DNA from: Nocardia australiensis
GTDB taxonomy: Bacteria > Actinomycetota > Actinomycetes > Mycobacteriales > Mycobacteriaceae
Assembly (NCBI RefSeq): GCF_020733705.1
Contig: NZ_JAJFZM010000016.1
Location: 124,001-188,000 of the forward strand
Length of the DNA: 64,000 nucleotides
Direction: 5' to 3'
Each line of letters opens with the position of its first letter. Positions within the stretch are counted from its first letter, which is position 1. This document shows, in pieces, positions 50,714 through 60,188 of the stretch. The position numbers and the translations under genes are program-made. The notes under the pieces are model-generated. The model worked only from the letters and a program-made list of their open reading frames with translations, was not told the DNA's origin and made no database searches.

Positions 50714-51619
50714 CTACAGGTAAGCCAATGTGCGGTGACGGATGCTGCCCTGGATGCGGCCCGCCAGCACGCCGGCGTGCAGCGCCCACAGTCCTGACGG
50801 AACCCACCTGCGCACGAACACGAATGCCGGATTGCAGAACAGCGCGACCGCGACAGTTATCAACGTCGCGCGCAGTGGATACGGCGGGCAACCATTCGGT
50901 GAATGCTTGAGATAAACCTCGACCTGGGTACGGCCATAGCCCACGGACTGATGCCACGCCTGCCGTAAGGTCGGCCGCAATCTATACGCGACCATGGCAC
51001 GCGGTGCGTGCCCGAGCGTCATACCGGCTTCCTGGATCGTCCAGGAAATGTCGATGTCGTCACCGCAGAGCATGGCTTCGTCGAATCCGCCGACCTTCTC
51101 GAAGGTGGTCCGCCACATGCCTATGTTGTTGCCGTGCGCCCAGAACAGATAGTGGGAAGCGAAGCGTGCCTCCGGCGGCGGTGACGGTCGCCACCGAGCC
51201 ACCTTCGGACTGTTCAAAGACACGGTCTCGATCGGGCCGCCAACCGCATCGTAGTCCGCGGCGGCCTCGACCAACGCGCTCAGCCAGCTCGGATGGGCCC
51301 GATCATCCTGATCGCTGAAGGCGAGAAAGTCGCCATCAGCGGCCTCGGCACCGGCATTCCGAGCATGGGGTGCGCCCGCACGATCGGAGCTGTCGATGCG
51401 GCGTAAACGCAGCCGCTCGCCCAATGGATGTCCCTCGAGATGCCCAACCAGACCGTCGGTGGATCCGTTATCGCTGATGATCACCTCGAACGGTCCCGCA
51501 TAGTCCTGTGCGGCAAGCCCCTCAAGCTGGACGTCGAGGAATGGAAGAGCATTGAAAACAGGAATGATCACCGAAACTAGATTCGGCTTTCTCACCGGCA
51601 CGATTTCGCTCCCGGGCAC
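50714..51619 (-). CDS. Family 2 glycosyltransferase, membrane-anchored
   Basis: About 301 residues. GT-A fold: VSVIIPVFNALPFL, EVIISDNGSTDG, the DxD-like LAFSDQDDRAHP, and FDEAMLCGDDIDISWTIQEAG. The last 50 residues are hydrophobic (ATLITVAVALFCNPAFVFV) and anchor it to the membrane. Acts on a polysaccharide or glycolipid, acceptor unknown. GTG 51619 preferred: AGGAGGAG lies four bases upstream; GTG 51658 is in frame but has none. Confidence 0.87.
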   Translation of the reverse strand: MPGSEIVPVRKPNLVSVIIPVFNALPFLDVQLEGLAAQDYAGPFEVIISDNGSTDGLVGHLEGHPLGERLRLRRIDSSDRAGAPHARNAGAEAADGDFLAFSDQDDRAHPSWLSALVEAAADYDAVGGPIETVSLNSPKVARWRPSPPPEARFASHYLFWAHGNNIGMWRTTFEKVGGFDEAMLCGDDIDISWTIQEAGMTLGHAPRAMVAYRLRPTLRQAWHQSVGYGRTQVEVYLKHSPNGCPPYPLRATLITVAVALFCNPAFVFVRRWVPSGLWALHAGVLAGRIQGSIRHRTLAYL

Positions 51620-51658
51620 TCGACTCCTCCTGCGCTCGATCAACGGCCGGCTACACAC

Positions 51659-51931
51659 TTGAATCCGCCGTTACCCGGAAATTATCACCTTCCCGTTATT
51701 GGGAAGGGTGGCGTCGATGTCGATTCCGGCCAATACCGAACCCGGGCCTCGGTCGTCAGCCGTTACAAGGGAAACTTCCACTTCGGAAAGAGCACACGGC
51801 TCGCCTGGTATGACAAGGGCGCCGGAGTAGCTGAATCAGGCGCCGAGGCGATTGTCGATCACGTGGGCAGGCGCCAATCGCCGTTCGAATCCTACTGGGG
51901 TTCACCGTATGCGGACCTCGATCGCGTCTGA
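51659..51931 (+). CDS. Doubtful short frame (90 aa) upstream of the MDR gene
   Basis: A TTG-started frame with a composition like a coding region but no ribosome site and no family I know; contains YKGNFHFGKSTRLAWYDKG. It starts next to the divergent glycosyltransferase. May be chance. Confidence 0.25.
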   Translation: MNPPLPGNYHLPVIGKGGVDVDSGQYRTRASVVSRYKGNFHFGKSTRLAWYDKGAGVAESGAEAIVDHVGRRQSPFESYWGSPYADLDRV

Positions 51932-52058
51932 CCCCGGTCGGTAGGCGCCGCGCTGTTCGGTACCGGCATGGCCGAACGGTAGTGGTGGAAATATCCGGCG
52001 GGGTCGCACCGTTTAGGGTCGAAGTGTCATACGTCACCGAATAGGCAGGAGCTTCGGC

Positions 52059-52979
52059 ATGGCAAAAGCAGTGAAGTTCGATCGGTATGGCGGAATCGAA
52101 GAGCTGAAGGTTGTCGACGTGCCGACGCCGACGGCGGGGGCGGGGCAGGTAGTGGTTGCCGTGATGGCAGCCGGTGTCAATCCGGGGGAGGCGATGATTC
52201 GGAAGGGTGCGTTGCATGAGCTTTGGCCCGCGACGTTTCCCTCGGGGGAGGGGACCGACTTCGCGGGACGGGTCGAGGAGGTTGGGACCGGTGTCGAGGG
52301 TGTTCGTGTCGGTGATGAGGTTCTCGGGTTCACCGACGAACGGGCAAGTCACGCAACGTATGTCGTGGTCGGGGTCGACCAGGTGACGCCCAAGCCCGCC
52401 GGATTGTCCTGGGACATAGCGGGATCGCTGTATGTCGCGGGCACCACCGCGTTCGCTGCCGTTCGCGCGGTAAGTGCCGAACCTGGTGACACCGTCGCGG
52501 TGTCCGGGGCGGCGGGTGGCGTCGGTTCGATTGCGGTGCAATTGCTTCGGGCGGCTGGAGTTACGGTGATCGGCATTGCGAGTGAGGCCAATCATGACTG
52601 GTTGCGGTCGGTCGAGGCGATTCCGGTGGCCTATGGCGATGGCTTGGTCGATCGGATTCGCGCGGTGGCGCCCGATGGTGTGGACGCGTTCATCGATACC
52701 TTCGGCGCCGGCTATGTGGAGGTGGCGATCGAACTCGGCGTTCCGGTCGAGCGGATCGACACCATCATCAATGTGGCCGCGGTCGAGAAGTACGGGGTGA
52801 AGGCCGAAGGCAATGCGGCCGCCGGCACCATCGATGTGCTCGCGGAACTGGCGGCACAGGTGGCGGCGGGAACCGTCGAAGTGCCGATCGCCGCCGAATA
52901 TCCGCTCGACAGGGTCCAAGAGGCGTATCGCGAACTCGAGCAGCGGCACACCCACGGCAAGATCGTCCTGCACCCATGA
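52059..52979 (+). CDS. NADP-dependent oxidoreductase, quinone-oxidoreductase-like MDR
   Basis: 306 residues. Zinc ligands absent; FPSGEGTDFAGRVEEVG and GDEVLGFTDE replace them, and the NADP-binding AAGGVGSIAVQLLRAAGVTVIG follows. Such zeta-crystallin-type enzymes reduce quinones or enones. ATG 52059 with AGGAGC six bases upstream. Monocistronic as far as I can see. Confidence 0.88.
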   Translation: MAKAVKFDRYGGIEELKVVDVPTPTAGAGQVVVAVMAAGVNPGEAMIRKGALHELWPATFPSGEGTDFAGRVEEVGTGVEGVRVGDEVLGFTDERASHATYVVVGVDQVTPKPAGLSWDIAGSLYVAGTTAFAAVRAVSAEPGDTVAVSGAAGGVGSIAVQLLRAAGVTVIGIASEANHDWLRSVEAIPVAYGDGLVDRIRAVAPDGVDAFIDTFGAGYVEVAIELGVPVERIDTIINVAAVEKYGVKAEGNAAAGTIDVLAELAAQVAAGTVEVPIAAEYPLDRVQEAYRELEQRHTHGKIVLHP

Positions 52980-53165
52980 ATCGCTGACGCACAGCAACTT
53001 TCGCCGAGCCACTCTCGCAGCTGCTCTGCGAACGGGCGGCGTAGTCGCTGCCCGGCGGTCCGGCACGCACGGCCGCGGCAGGTTCGGGTAACGATCAGGT
53101 GAGCGTGCGTGCCCATGACATCGGCGGCATCAGTGGCGGCTTCGGCAGCGCCGGACAATTACGAG

Positions 53166-53774
53166 TCAGCGCGGCACATCCCAGAAGGCGATTTCGTGGT
53201 GCATGCCTTCCAGGAATAGCTGCTCGGCGCGGACGGGATCGGGGTTCGCCTCATCGAGCAGTCGCGCGCAGCGGCGGGTGAGGGCGGCGAAGCCGGGATC
53301 GGCGTAGGTGTCGATCCACCGCCGGTAGCGCGGATCGGCTGGTGGGTGCTGCGCCAACCTCGCGCCGAGGGTCGAGTATCCCCACATGCAGGGATACAGG
53401 GCGGCCAGGCCCTCGGCGTAGGAGGCGGCCGACTCCAGCAGGAATGACGTATATGCCTGGCAGGGGGCACCTTTCGTCGCGCCGTTGAGATCCGCGCCGA
53501 ATTCGGCGGCCAGCGAGCGGTGTAGTGACAGCTCCTCGTGGTAGGTCGCATGCGCGAGATCCACCAGGTCGCCGAGGTGTGCCGCGGGCGCCTGCCACGC
53601 GAGCCGGGAGAATACCCGGACGTAGTCGAGCAGGAATAGATAATCCTGTTCGAGCCACGATCTGAACACCGGCTCGGCCAATTCGCCGGTGGCGATACCG
53701 GCCACCGTCGGATGGGTGAGCTGCTGTTCGACCAGTGGCAGGCCGAGTTCCTCCAAACGCGCCGCGATACTCAT
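53166..53774 (-). CDS. tenA: TenA-family aminohydrolase (thiaminase II)
   Basis: 202 residues, all-helical. FRSWLEQDYLFLLDYVRVFSRL, HATYHEELSLHR, PCQAYTSFLL (Cys of the C-type active site), and ALYPCMWGYSTLG match TenA. These enzymes salvage aminopyrimidine from degraded thiamine. No other thi gene is nearby. Confidence 0.88.
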   Translation of the reverse strand: MSIAARLEELGLPLVEQQLTHPTVAGIATGELAEPVFRSWLEQDYLFLLDYVRVFSRLAWQAPAAHLGDLVDLAHATYHEELSLHRSLAAEFGADLNGATKGAPCQAYTSFLLESAASYAEGLAALYPCMWGYSTLGARLAQHPPADPRYRRWIDTYADPGFAALTRRCARLLDEANPDPVRAEQLFLEGMHHEIAFWDVPR

Positions 53775-54034
53775 GCCCGCAGTCTCTCGCAGGCGCGGTG
53801 AATCCTGCTATTCGCTCGGCCGGTTGGCGGAGAATGCTCGTAGCACGGATACCGTCACATTCCGAGTCTGAGCGATGCGCGGCCAACTTCGGGTCTGGTC
53901 CGGGCGCTCAGCGTCGGTGGATCCACTCGGCGTCCTCGAGGCTCGCCCGCTATGTGCACCGAACGCCCACTCAGCAGTGGATGATCGCCGATGGCTCGAG
54001 AGGGCCTTACACGGTGTCAGGGTCAAGCATTCCG

Positions 54035-56035
54035 TCAGAATCGCCCGCCGCGCCCGACCCGGCGGGATCCCGACGAGCCGCCGAAGGAGCCGGGCCGGTA
54101 GCCGCCGCCCGACCGGGATCCGCCCGTCGCGCCGCGCAGCAGTCCGTCGATCAGGATTCCACCGAGCACCGCGCCCGCCTGTGCCGTGCCCGACGGCGCC
54201 CGGCTGCTCTCCCATGCCCGCACGCTGGCCTGCGCTTCCTGTAGTGCGCGGCCCGCCATATCGGCTGCCGACGTGGCGTGGGTGAGCGCCTGCGCGGGGT
54301 CGGTGGCGTTGAGTTGTTGCGCCGCATCCAGATTGCGTTGCGCTTCGGAGAGCCGGGTTCGCGCGCTCGCGTCGACGCCGCCGCGTCGGGTGGTCAGGTA
54401 GTTCGTTGCCGCGTCTACCCGGGACCCGGCGTCGGTCAATGCTCGATCGAGGCGGCGCCGCAGATCCTCGGCGGCCAGTTTGTGATCGGTCGCGGCGGCA
54501 TTCGCGCGGTCCAGGTCGCCGTCGGCGGACACGGCACTGTGGAACGCGCCGAGTGGGTCGGTGGTCGCGGCGGCCTCGGCCTGTCGCACTGCCGCCTCGG
54601 CCGCGGCAATGGCGGCGGCCGATTCCTGGCCGCCATAGGTTGCCAGAGTTTTAGCGGTGGCGATATCGGCTCGTAGTTCGTCCAACGCGGCGGGCAGCCC
54701 GTCGGTTGCCTGCTGGATATTCGCCGCCGCGTTGTCGACGGCATCCAGCAGCCTGCGAGCCTGGCCGATGGCGGCCTCCGCACCGCGGATCGCGCCGACC
54801 GCGCCGCCCTGTTCACCGACGGGGCGAGTGAGGGCGGCGCGGCCTGCGTCGATGTTCTGCTCGGCGAAGGTGACTCGCTCCCGCGCCATCGCCACGTTGT
54901 CGTGGATAGGCGCCAGCACGCTGGGCGGGTGGGTGGCGGTGAGCCGGGCCAGTTCGGCATCCGAAGCTGGTGCGCGCCCGGTGAGTTCGACCAGATCCCT
55001 GGTCAGTGCGTCCAAGCGGTCCGGTGCGTTGATGAGCAGGTCGCGCATCGCGTCGAACTCCGCCACGCGAGCGTCGAGTTCCCGGTCAGCCCGTCCGGCC
55101 TTGCCGATCAGCTCCACCAGCATGGTGCGTTGTTGATCAAGGGTCTCCGGGATGTGATCGTCGAGCTGTTGACGGATCGAAAACGCGTTGGCGGCAGCCA
55201 TTTTCGCAGTGTCGAGTGCCGCGCGGAACGGGGTGGCCGCAATGTCGCCGAACTCGCCGGTCGCCAATTCCAATTCCTCGGCGCTGGTGCGGATCGCGTT
55301 ATCGATCTCGACCAGGACCTCCCGTGACCTCGCGTGCAGCGTGTCCAGTGAGAGCGACCCGAGCGCGACCGTATTGTCCGGGTCCAGACTCCGTGCCGCC
55401 TGCAATTGGGCCTGGTTCCGGTCGCCGCGCCGTTTACGGAAGAACAACACCACCCCGCCGACGACCACCACGATCACCACCGCGCCGATGAACAGCGCCC
55501 AGAAGTTCACGCCTTCGCCGCGCATCGCCGAATCCAGGCCGTCGGCCATCGCCACCCCAGCCGCGGCCCACTTACCACCACGGAGCGCAGGTTCCACTCG
55601 GCTGCTCAGCAGGCTGTCGAGTTCGGAATCGGTGATGCCGCTCGGTAACGCGCCGGAGAACCAGTAGTCATGCGATTCGGTGCCGACGGCCAGCAGTAGA
55701 TCACGCTCGCTGAAACCGGACTGGGTGGTTGTGCGCTTGGCCCACGCCTCTGGGCCCAACCCGCCGAAATCGTGCACGTAGACGATCCACAACCGGACCT
55801 GCTGGTCGGCATACAGCTGATCGACCGCCGAGCGGGTCTCGTCGAGCTGCGCCCGGTCGAGCGCGTTCGCCGAATCGACCACATAGGTGTCCATCCGGAG
55901 CGGCGGCTCCGCGGCCGCCATCGGGGCGCGCACCGATGGCGCACCGGCTGACACCAGTACGACACCCGCGAACAGCAGACTGATCGACGCCCGGGTGAAC
56001 CAGCGAGCTCGACAATTCGGCAGGGTAACCGGCAT
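54035..56035 (-). CDS. TPM-domain membrane protein with coiled coil and Gly-rich end
   Basis: 666 residues. Order: signal or anchor (ISLLFAGVVLVSAGAPSVRA), TPM domain about 45-165 (YVVDSANALDRAQLDET, FSERDLLLAVGTESHDYWF), membrane helix 178-200 (FWALFIGAVVIVVVVGGVVLFF), then long helical coiled coil with Ala-rich heptads to residue 620, and a tail SGGGYRPGSFGGSSGSRRVGRGGRF-like end (in part). Corresponds to Rv2345. TPM domains are proposed phosphatase-like or chaperone folds; role unclear. Confidence 0.85.
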   Translation of the reverse strand: MPVTLPNCRARWFTRASISLLFAGVVLVSAGAPSVRAPMAAAEPPLRMDTYVVDSANALDRAQLDETRSAVDQLYADQQVRLWIVYVHDFGGLGPEAWAKRTTTQSGFSERDLLLAVGTESHDYWFSGALPSGITDSELDSLLSSRVEPALRGGKWAAAGVAMADGLDSAMRGEGVNFWALFIGAVVIVVVVGGVVLFFRKRRGDRNQAQLQAARSLDPDNTVALGSLSLDTLHARSREVLVEIDNAIRTSAEELELATGEFGDIAATPFRAALDTAKMAAANAFSIRQQLDDHIPETLDQQRTMLVELIGKAGRADRELDARVAEFDAMRDLLINAPDRLDALTRDLVELTGRAPASDAELARLTATHPPSVLAPIHDNVAMARERVTFAEQNIDAGRAALTRPVGEQGGAVGAIRGAEAAIGQARRLLDAVDNAAANIQQATDGLPAALDELRADIATAKTLATYGGQESAAAIAAAEAAVRQAEAAATTDPLGAFHSAVSADGDLDRANAAATDHKLAAEDLRRRLDRALTDAGSRVDAATNYLTTRRGGVDASARTRLSEAQRNLDAAQQLNATDPAQALTHATSAADMAGRALQEAQASVRAWESSRAPSGTAQAGAVLGGILIDGLLRGATGGSRSGGGYRPGSFGGSSGSRRVGRGGRF

Positions 56036-56065
56036 GAGACGAATCTAGCTGGCTACGATCGAATC

Positions 56066-56743
56066 GTGATTGCCATCGATCTCCCGTACACCGGCCACGT
56101 GTCCCCGGGATCGAATCCCCAGCAGCGTGACGTTCCCGGCGCACGCATCGTCAAAATGTCCGTCGGCGGCATGGACAACAACTGTTATCTCGTGCAGTGC
56201 ACGACCACCGGTGCCGCGCTGCTCATCGATGCCGCCAACGAACCCGCACGGATCGTGGAGCTGATCGGCCAGGAGACTCCCGGCCGAATCCAGCTGATCG
56301 TCACCACCCACCAGCACCAGGACCACTGGTGGGGATTGAAAGACGTCGCCGCCGCCATCGGCGCGCCCACCGCCGCCCACCGCATCGACGCGCCCGCCCT
56401 GCCGGTCAGCCCCGACCGGCTGCTCGACGACGGCGACATCATCACCGTCGGCGAGCTGTCCTTCGAAGCGATCCACCTGCGCGGTCACACCCCCGGCTCG
56501 GTGGCGCTCGCCCTCATCGACGACGGCGGTGGCGCCCACCTGTTCACCGGCGACTCCCTGTTCCCCGGTGGCGTCGGACGTACTACCAGCAAGCGGGACT
56601 TCGCCTCCCTGTACGCCGACGTAGCGGCAAAGATCTTCGGCCGTTACCCGGACGCCGCCATCGTCTACCCGGGTCACGGCGACGACACCACCCTCGGCGC
56701 CGAACGTCCGCACTTGGTCGAGTGGCGCGATCGGGGCTGGTAG
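56066..56743 (+). CDS. Metallo-beta-lactamase-fold hydrolase (glyoxalase II-like)
   Basis: 225 residues. Metal ligands: THQHQDHW (HxHxDH), His in RGHTPGS, Asp in FTGDSLFPGGVG, His in VYPGHG. This set is that of glyoxalase-II-like/persulfide-type hydrolases. GTG start 56066, divergent by 30 bases from the TPM gene. Confidence 0.88.
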   Translation: MIAIDLPYTGHVSPGSNPQQRDVPGARIVKMSVGGMDNNCYLVQCTTTGAALLIDAANEPARIVELIGQETPGRIQLIVTTHQHQDHWWGLKDVAAAIGAPTAAHRIDAPALPVSPDRLLDDGDIITVGELSFEAIHLRGHTPGSVALALIDDGGGAHLFTGDSLFPGGVGRTTSKRDFASLYADVAAKIFGRYPDAAIVYPGHGDDTTLGAERPHLVEWRDRGW

Positions 56744-56983
56744 AGCGCCGCTCAACTCGACTGCCGCCCTCATCCAGAACTGGGCGAGGCGACGAGTCGC
56801 CGAATCCGCTGCGGGGATGAGAAAGTCTTCGACGGAAGACGAAAACCGCTGCACCGTTTCGTTTTCGGACGTTGGCTGTTCCAAACAGTCGAGCCGCATA
56901 TCGCTGCGCCGAGTCACGGTCCTGGACATCCCATTCACGGGACGGGTGCCGCTCCGCGCTGGAAAAGGCTGTTGGACAGTCGG

Positions 56984-57874
56984 TTACACGCGCTGCGGCG
57001 GGTTGAGGCTTTCGAACATCCGCTCGGTGGTCTCGGCGCCGTGGCCCTCGGCGATCTGGCGGTCGACGAGATTCTCGAGCGGGCCAACGATGTCGAGGCC
57101 GACGCCCGCGTCGCGACTGGTGGACACGATGGCGTTCAGCGCGGCCTTGGTGAAGTCGAGGCTCTGGAATACCGTGGGATATCCGGCGTCGATCTGTGCG
57201 CCTGCTACGGGTAGGGAAGCTGTCATCGCGGCGAGGAATGGGGCCACGCGGGTTCCGAAGTCCGCGGCGGAGATTCCGGCCCCGCGCACCATCGCCGCAC
57301 CGTGATAGAAGCCGCCGAACATGGCGTACATTCCGGCCAGCATCGCGAAGTCGATCAGTGAAGCGCTGCCCGCGTCGGGGCCGAAATATTCGGCGGCACC
57401 GAGCAATTCCCACAGCTCGCGGTAGGTATCGAAGACCTGTTCAGAGCCACTGAAGAGGATCGAGGAGCCGGGCCGTCCGATCATCGGGGGAGTGGCCATG
57501 ATGCCGCCGTCCAGATAGCGGATTCCGTGGCGGGCGGCCCATTCGGCGAGTTCGCGGGCCGCCTGCGGTTCGGTGCTGGTCAGGTTCACCAGGGTGCTAC
57601 CGGTCAGTTGCCCGGTTACCGGGTCGAGCACCTCGTGCACGGAACGATGATCGAACAGGCAGGCCACGATGACATCGGCATTCGCGATCGCCTCGGCAAC
57701 CGTCGACACGCTCAGCGCCCCTGCCGCAACGAGTTCGGTCTCCCTGCCCGCGCTGCGATTCCATACCGTTGTGGGGTGCCCGCCGCCGAGGAAGGCGGCG
57801 CCCAGCGCTCGGCCCATTGCGCCGAGCCCGAGAACCGTTACCGATGTGCGCGCGGATTGCGCCATAATGTCCAC
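56984..57874 (-). CDS. Imine reductase/6-phosphogluconate-dehydrogenase-like protein
   Basis: 296 residues. NADPH motif GLGAMGRALGAAFLGGG, TTVWNRSAGRE, VNLTSTEPQAARELAEW and DGGIMATPPMIGRPGSSI-like segments are typical of imine reductases. C-terminal dimer domain without the catalytic Lys of hydroxyisobutyrate dehydrogenases, since the segment after GSASLIDFAMLAG lacks it. An inverted repeat 23 bases upstream is a likely operator. Confidence 0.85.
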   Translation of the reverse strand: MDIMAQSARTSVTVLGLGAMGRALGAAFLGGGHPTTVWNRSAGRETELVAAGALSVSTVAEAIANADVIVACLFDHRSVHEVLDPVTGQLTGSTLVNLTSTEPQAARELAEWAARHGIRYLDGGIMATPPMIGRPGSSILFSGSEQVFDTYRELWELLGAAEYFGPDAGSASLIDFAMLAGMYAMFGGFYHGAAMVRGAGISAADFGTRVAPFLAAMTASLPVAGAQIDAGYPTVFQSLDFTKAALNAIVSTSRDAGVGLDIVGPLENLVDRQIAEGHGAETTERMFESLNPPQRV

Positions 57875-57896
57875 TCCTGTAGTTGAATTCGAGAAG

Positions 57897-57926
57897 CTCG
57901 ACCGAACGGGTGAGTGTTCGGTCGAG
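57897..57926. promoter_or_regulatory. Perfect inverted repeat upstream of the imine-reductase-like gene
   Basis: CTCGACCGAAC (57897-57907) and GTTCGGTCGAG (57916-57926) match exactly around GGGTGAGT. Such ACCGAAC...GTTCGGT dyads are typical TetR operators. No regulator gene is adjacent. Confidence 0.65.
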
Positions 57927-58091
57927 CGGAATAACGTCGGTGTGGCGCGCCGGAATCGATTCTTGTTGGCTGCCCGCGCGGCGGCAAGTACCTACTATTT
58001 TGTGGGCTACTGACTCACAGGTAAGTGAGTCGAGACCCAGCGGTTACCCGAGCGGCGTCGGCGACGGCAGCGGACCTGGCAAACTGGGTGG

Positions 58092-58772
58092 GTGAATTCG
58101 GCCCAGCGCACGTCGACCGAACCCGGCACGCAGCGTGGACGCGGTGCCGGGTCGGCCCGCTGGGTGCGCAGGCTGATTCTCGGCGCAGTGCTGATCGCGC
58201 TGGTCCTCGTCGGTGGGACCGCCTTCCGGGTGTGGCAGGTGGCGCGGATCGACGACTACGCGAAGGCCGATGCGATCGTGGTGCTCGGCGCCGCGCAGTA
58301 CTCCGGGACACCGTCGACAGTGTTCGAAGCCCGGCTCGACCAGGCTTATCACCTATTCCAGGCCGGTGTCGCGCCGCGAGTGATCACCGTCGGCGGTAAG
58401 CAGGACGGTGATCTGTACACCGAGGCCGCGTCGGGCAAGAACTACCTGGAGGCCAGGGGAATACCTGCCGACAAGATCCTCGCCGTGGAGACCGGCTCGG
58501 ACACCCTGCGCAGTATCGAGGCCGTCGCGACCGCCATGATCGCTCGCGATATGTCCTCGGCGGTACTGGTCAGCGACCCGTGGCATTCGCTGCGCACCCG
58601 CACGATGGCCCGCGACGCCGGGTTGGACGCGTGGACCGCGCCGACTCGAACCGGACCCGCGGTGTACACCCGGGAGTCACAGGCCCATGGCATCCTGCGC
58701 GAAACGGGTGCGTTGCTCTGGTATCAGCTCACCCACTTCTCGTCGGACTTCAAATACTCGGCTGGACAGTGA
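58092..58772 (+). CDS. YdcF/SanA-like (DUF218) membrane-anchored protein
   Basis: 226 residues. One N-terminal membrane helix (LILGAVLIALVLVGGTAF), then the DUF218 fold: ADAIVVLGAAQYSGTPS, RLDQAYHLFQAGVAPRVITVGG, ILAVETGSDTLRSIEAVA and VLVSDPWHSLRTRTMARDAG. Family members act in envelope processes. GTG start; dgt begins 4 bases after it. Confidence 0.86.
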   Translation: MNSAQRTSTEPGTQRGRGAGSARWVRRLILGAVLIALVLVGGTAFRVWQVARIDDYAKADAIVVLGAAQYSGTPSTVFEARLDQAYHLFQAGVAPRVITVGGKQDGDLYTEAASGKNYLEARGIPADKILAVETGSDTLRSIEAVATAMIARDMSSAVLVSDPWHSLRTRTMARDAGLDAWTAPTRTGPAVYTRESQAHGILRETGALLWYQLTHFSSDFKYSAGQ

Positions 58773-58776
58773 ATTG

Positions 58777-60033
58777 ATGAGCTACACCGACCACGACCAG
58801 GAACGGTTGGTCACCGAGGGCGCCAAGACCGCCGGACTCGGCCCGCCACGCAGCGAATTCGAGACCGGGCACCGCACCGAATTCGCCCGCGACCGGGCCC
58901 GTGTGCTGCATTCGGCGGCCCTGCGCAGGCTCGCCGACAAAACCCAGGTGATGGGCCCGCGCGACGGTGACACTCCGCGTACCCGGCTCACGCATTCGAT
59001 CGAGGTCGCGCAGATCGGGCGCAGCATCGCCGACGGCCTCGGCTGTGACGCGGACCTGGTCGATCTGGCCGGTCTGGCGCACGATATCGGCCACCCGCCC
59101 TACGGCCACAATGGCGAGCAAGCGCTCGACACCTTCGCCGACGCCTACGGCGGATTCGAGGGCAATGCCCAGAACCTGCGCATTCTCACTCGCCTCGAAC
59201 CCAAGGTCCTCGACGACAACGGCGACAGCGCGGGCCTCAATCTCACCCGCGCCGCGCTCGACGCCGCGATCAAATACCCGTGGGGACGACCGGGACCGGG
59301 CACCAAGTTCGGCGCCTACGACATCGACATCGACCGTCTCGACTGGATTCGTAAGGGAGCACCGGAGCGCACCAAGAGCCTTGAATGCCAGATCATGGAC
59401 TGGTCCGACGACGTCGCCTATTCCGTGCACGACGTCGAAGACGGTGTGATCGCCGGTCGCATCGAATTGCGCGCACTGGCCGATCCCGCCGAGCAAATCG
59501 CGCTCGCCGACCTCGGTCACGCCCAGCACCGCGGGCTGTCGGCCGACGAACTCGTCGCTGCGGCCCAACGACTTTCGGAGCTGCCGGTGGTCGCCGCCGC
59601 CACCCGTTACGATGGCACCCTGGCCAGTTCGGTCGCCCTCAAACGTCTGACCAGCGAACTCGTCGGTCGCTTCGCCACCGCCGCCATCATCGCGACCCGC
59701 GAGATCGCGGGCACGAATCCACTGTCGCGCTACGACGCCGACCTGGAGGTGCCGCACGTGGTCGCCGGCGAGGTCGCGATGCTCAAAATCGTCGCGCTGC
59801 GCTACGTCATGTCCGACCCCGATCACAAACAACGCCAGGCCGACCAGCGCGACCTCATCCAGGACGTGGCCACCCGCCTGCTCGCCGCCGCACCGCTGCA
59901 CCTCGACCCACTCTTGCTGCCGTGGTGGGAAGCCGCCGCTGATGACACCGCCCGTGTGCGCGTCATCGTCGACCAGATCGCCTCCTACACCGAAAGTCGC
60001 TTGGAGCGCGTCGCGCGGCTACTTCGAGCCTGA
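58777..60033 (+). CDS. dgt: Deoxyguanosinetriphosphate triphosphohydrolase
   Basis: 418 residues. HD-domain metal site: His73 in LTHSIEVAQIG, His102-Asp103 in LAHDIGHPPYGHNGE, and a later Asp in DWSDDVAYSVHD. Hydrolyses dGTP to deoxyguanosine and triphosphate, keeping nucleotide pools balanced. Conserved neighbour of dnaG (Rv2344c-Rv2343c). ATG 58777 chosen; the upstream frame overlaps the previous gene. Confidence 0.92.
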   Translation: MSYTDHDQERLVTEGAKTAGLGPPRSEFETGHRTEFARDRARVLHSAALRRLADKTQVMGPRDGDTPRTRLTHSIEVAQIGRSIADGLGCDADLVDLAGLAHDIGHPPYGHNGEQALDTFADAYGGFEGNAQNLRILTRLEPKVLDDNGDSAGLNLTRAALDAAIKYPWGRPGPGTKFGAYDIDIDRLDWIRKGAPERTKSLECQIMDWSDDVAYSVHDVEDGVIAGRIELRALADPAEQIALADLGHAQHRGLSADELVAAAQRLSELPVVAAATRYDGTLASSVALKRLTSELVGRFATAAIIATREIAGTNPLSRYDADLEVPHVVAGEVAMLKIVALRYVMSDPDHKQRQADQRDLIQDVATRLLAAAPLHLDPLLLPWWEAAADDTARVRVIVDQIASYTESRLERVARLLRA

Positions 60034-60188
60034 TAGGTACGGGGTTGGTCTCGAGTCGCGCCGGGTGCAGCGCAGCGAGCCAGCCGCCGGACGAGTGCGT
60101 TCGCAGCGGCTCCCGGGCGAGCCACTGGTGGTGGCGTTGGCCACCAGCCAGCGGGCAGGTAGCGGGCGGACTGGCCTAGACTCGCTGA

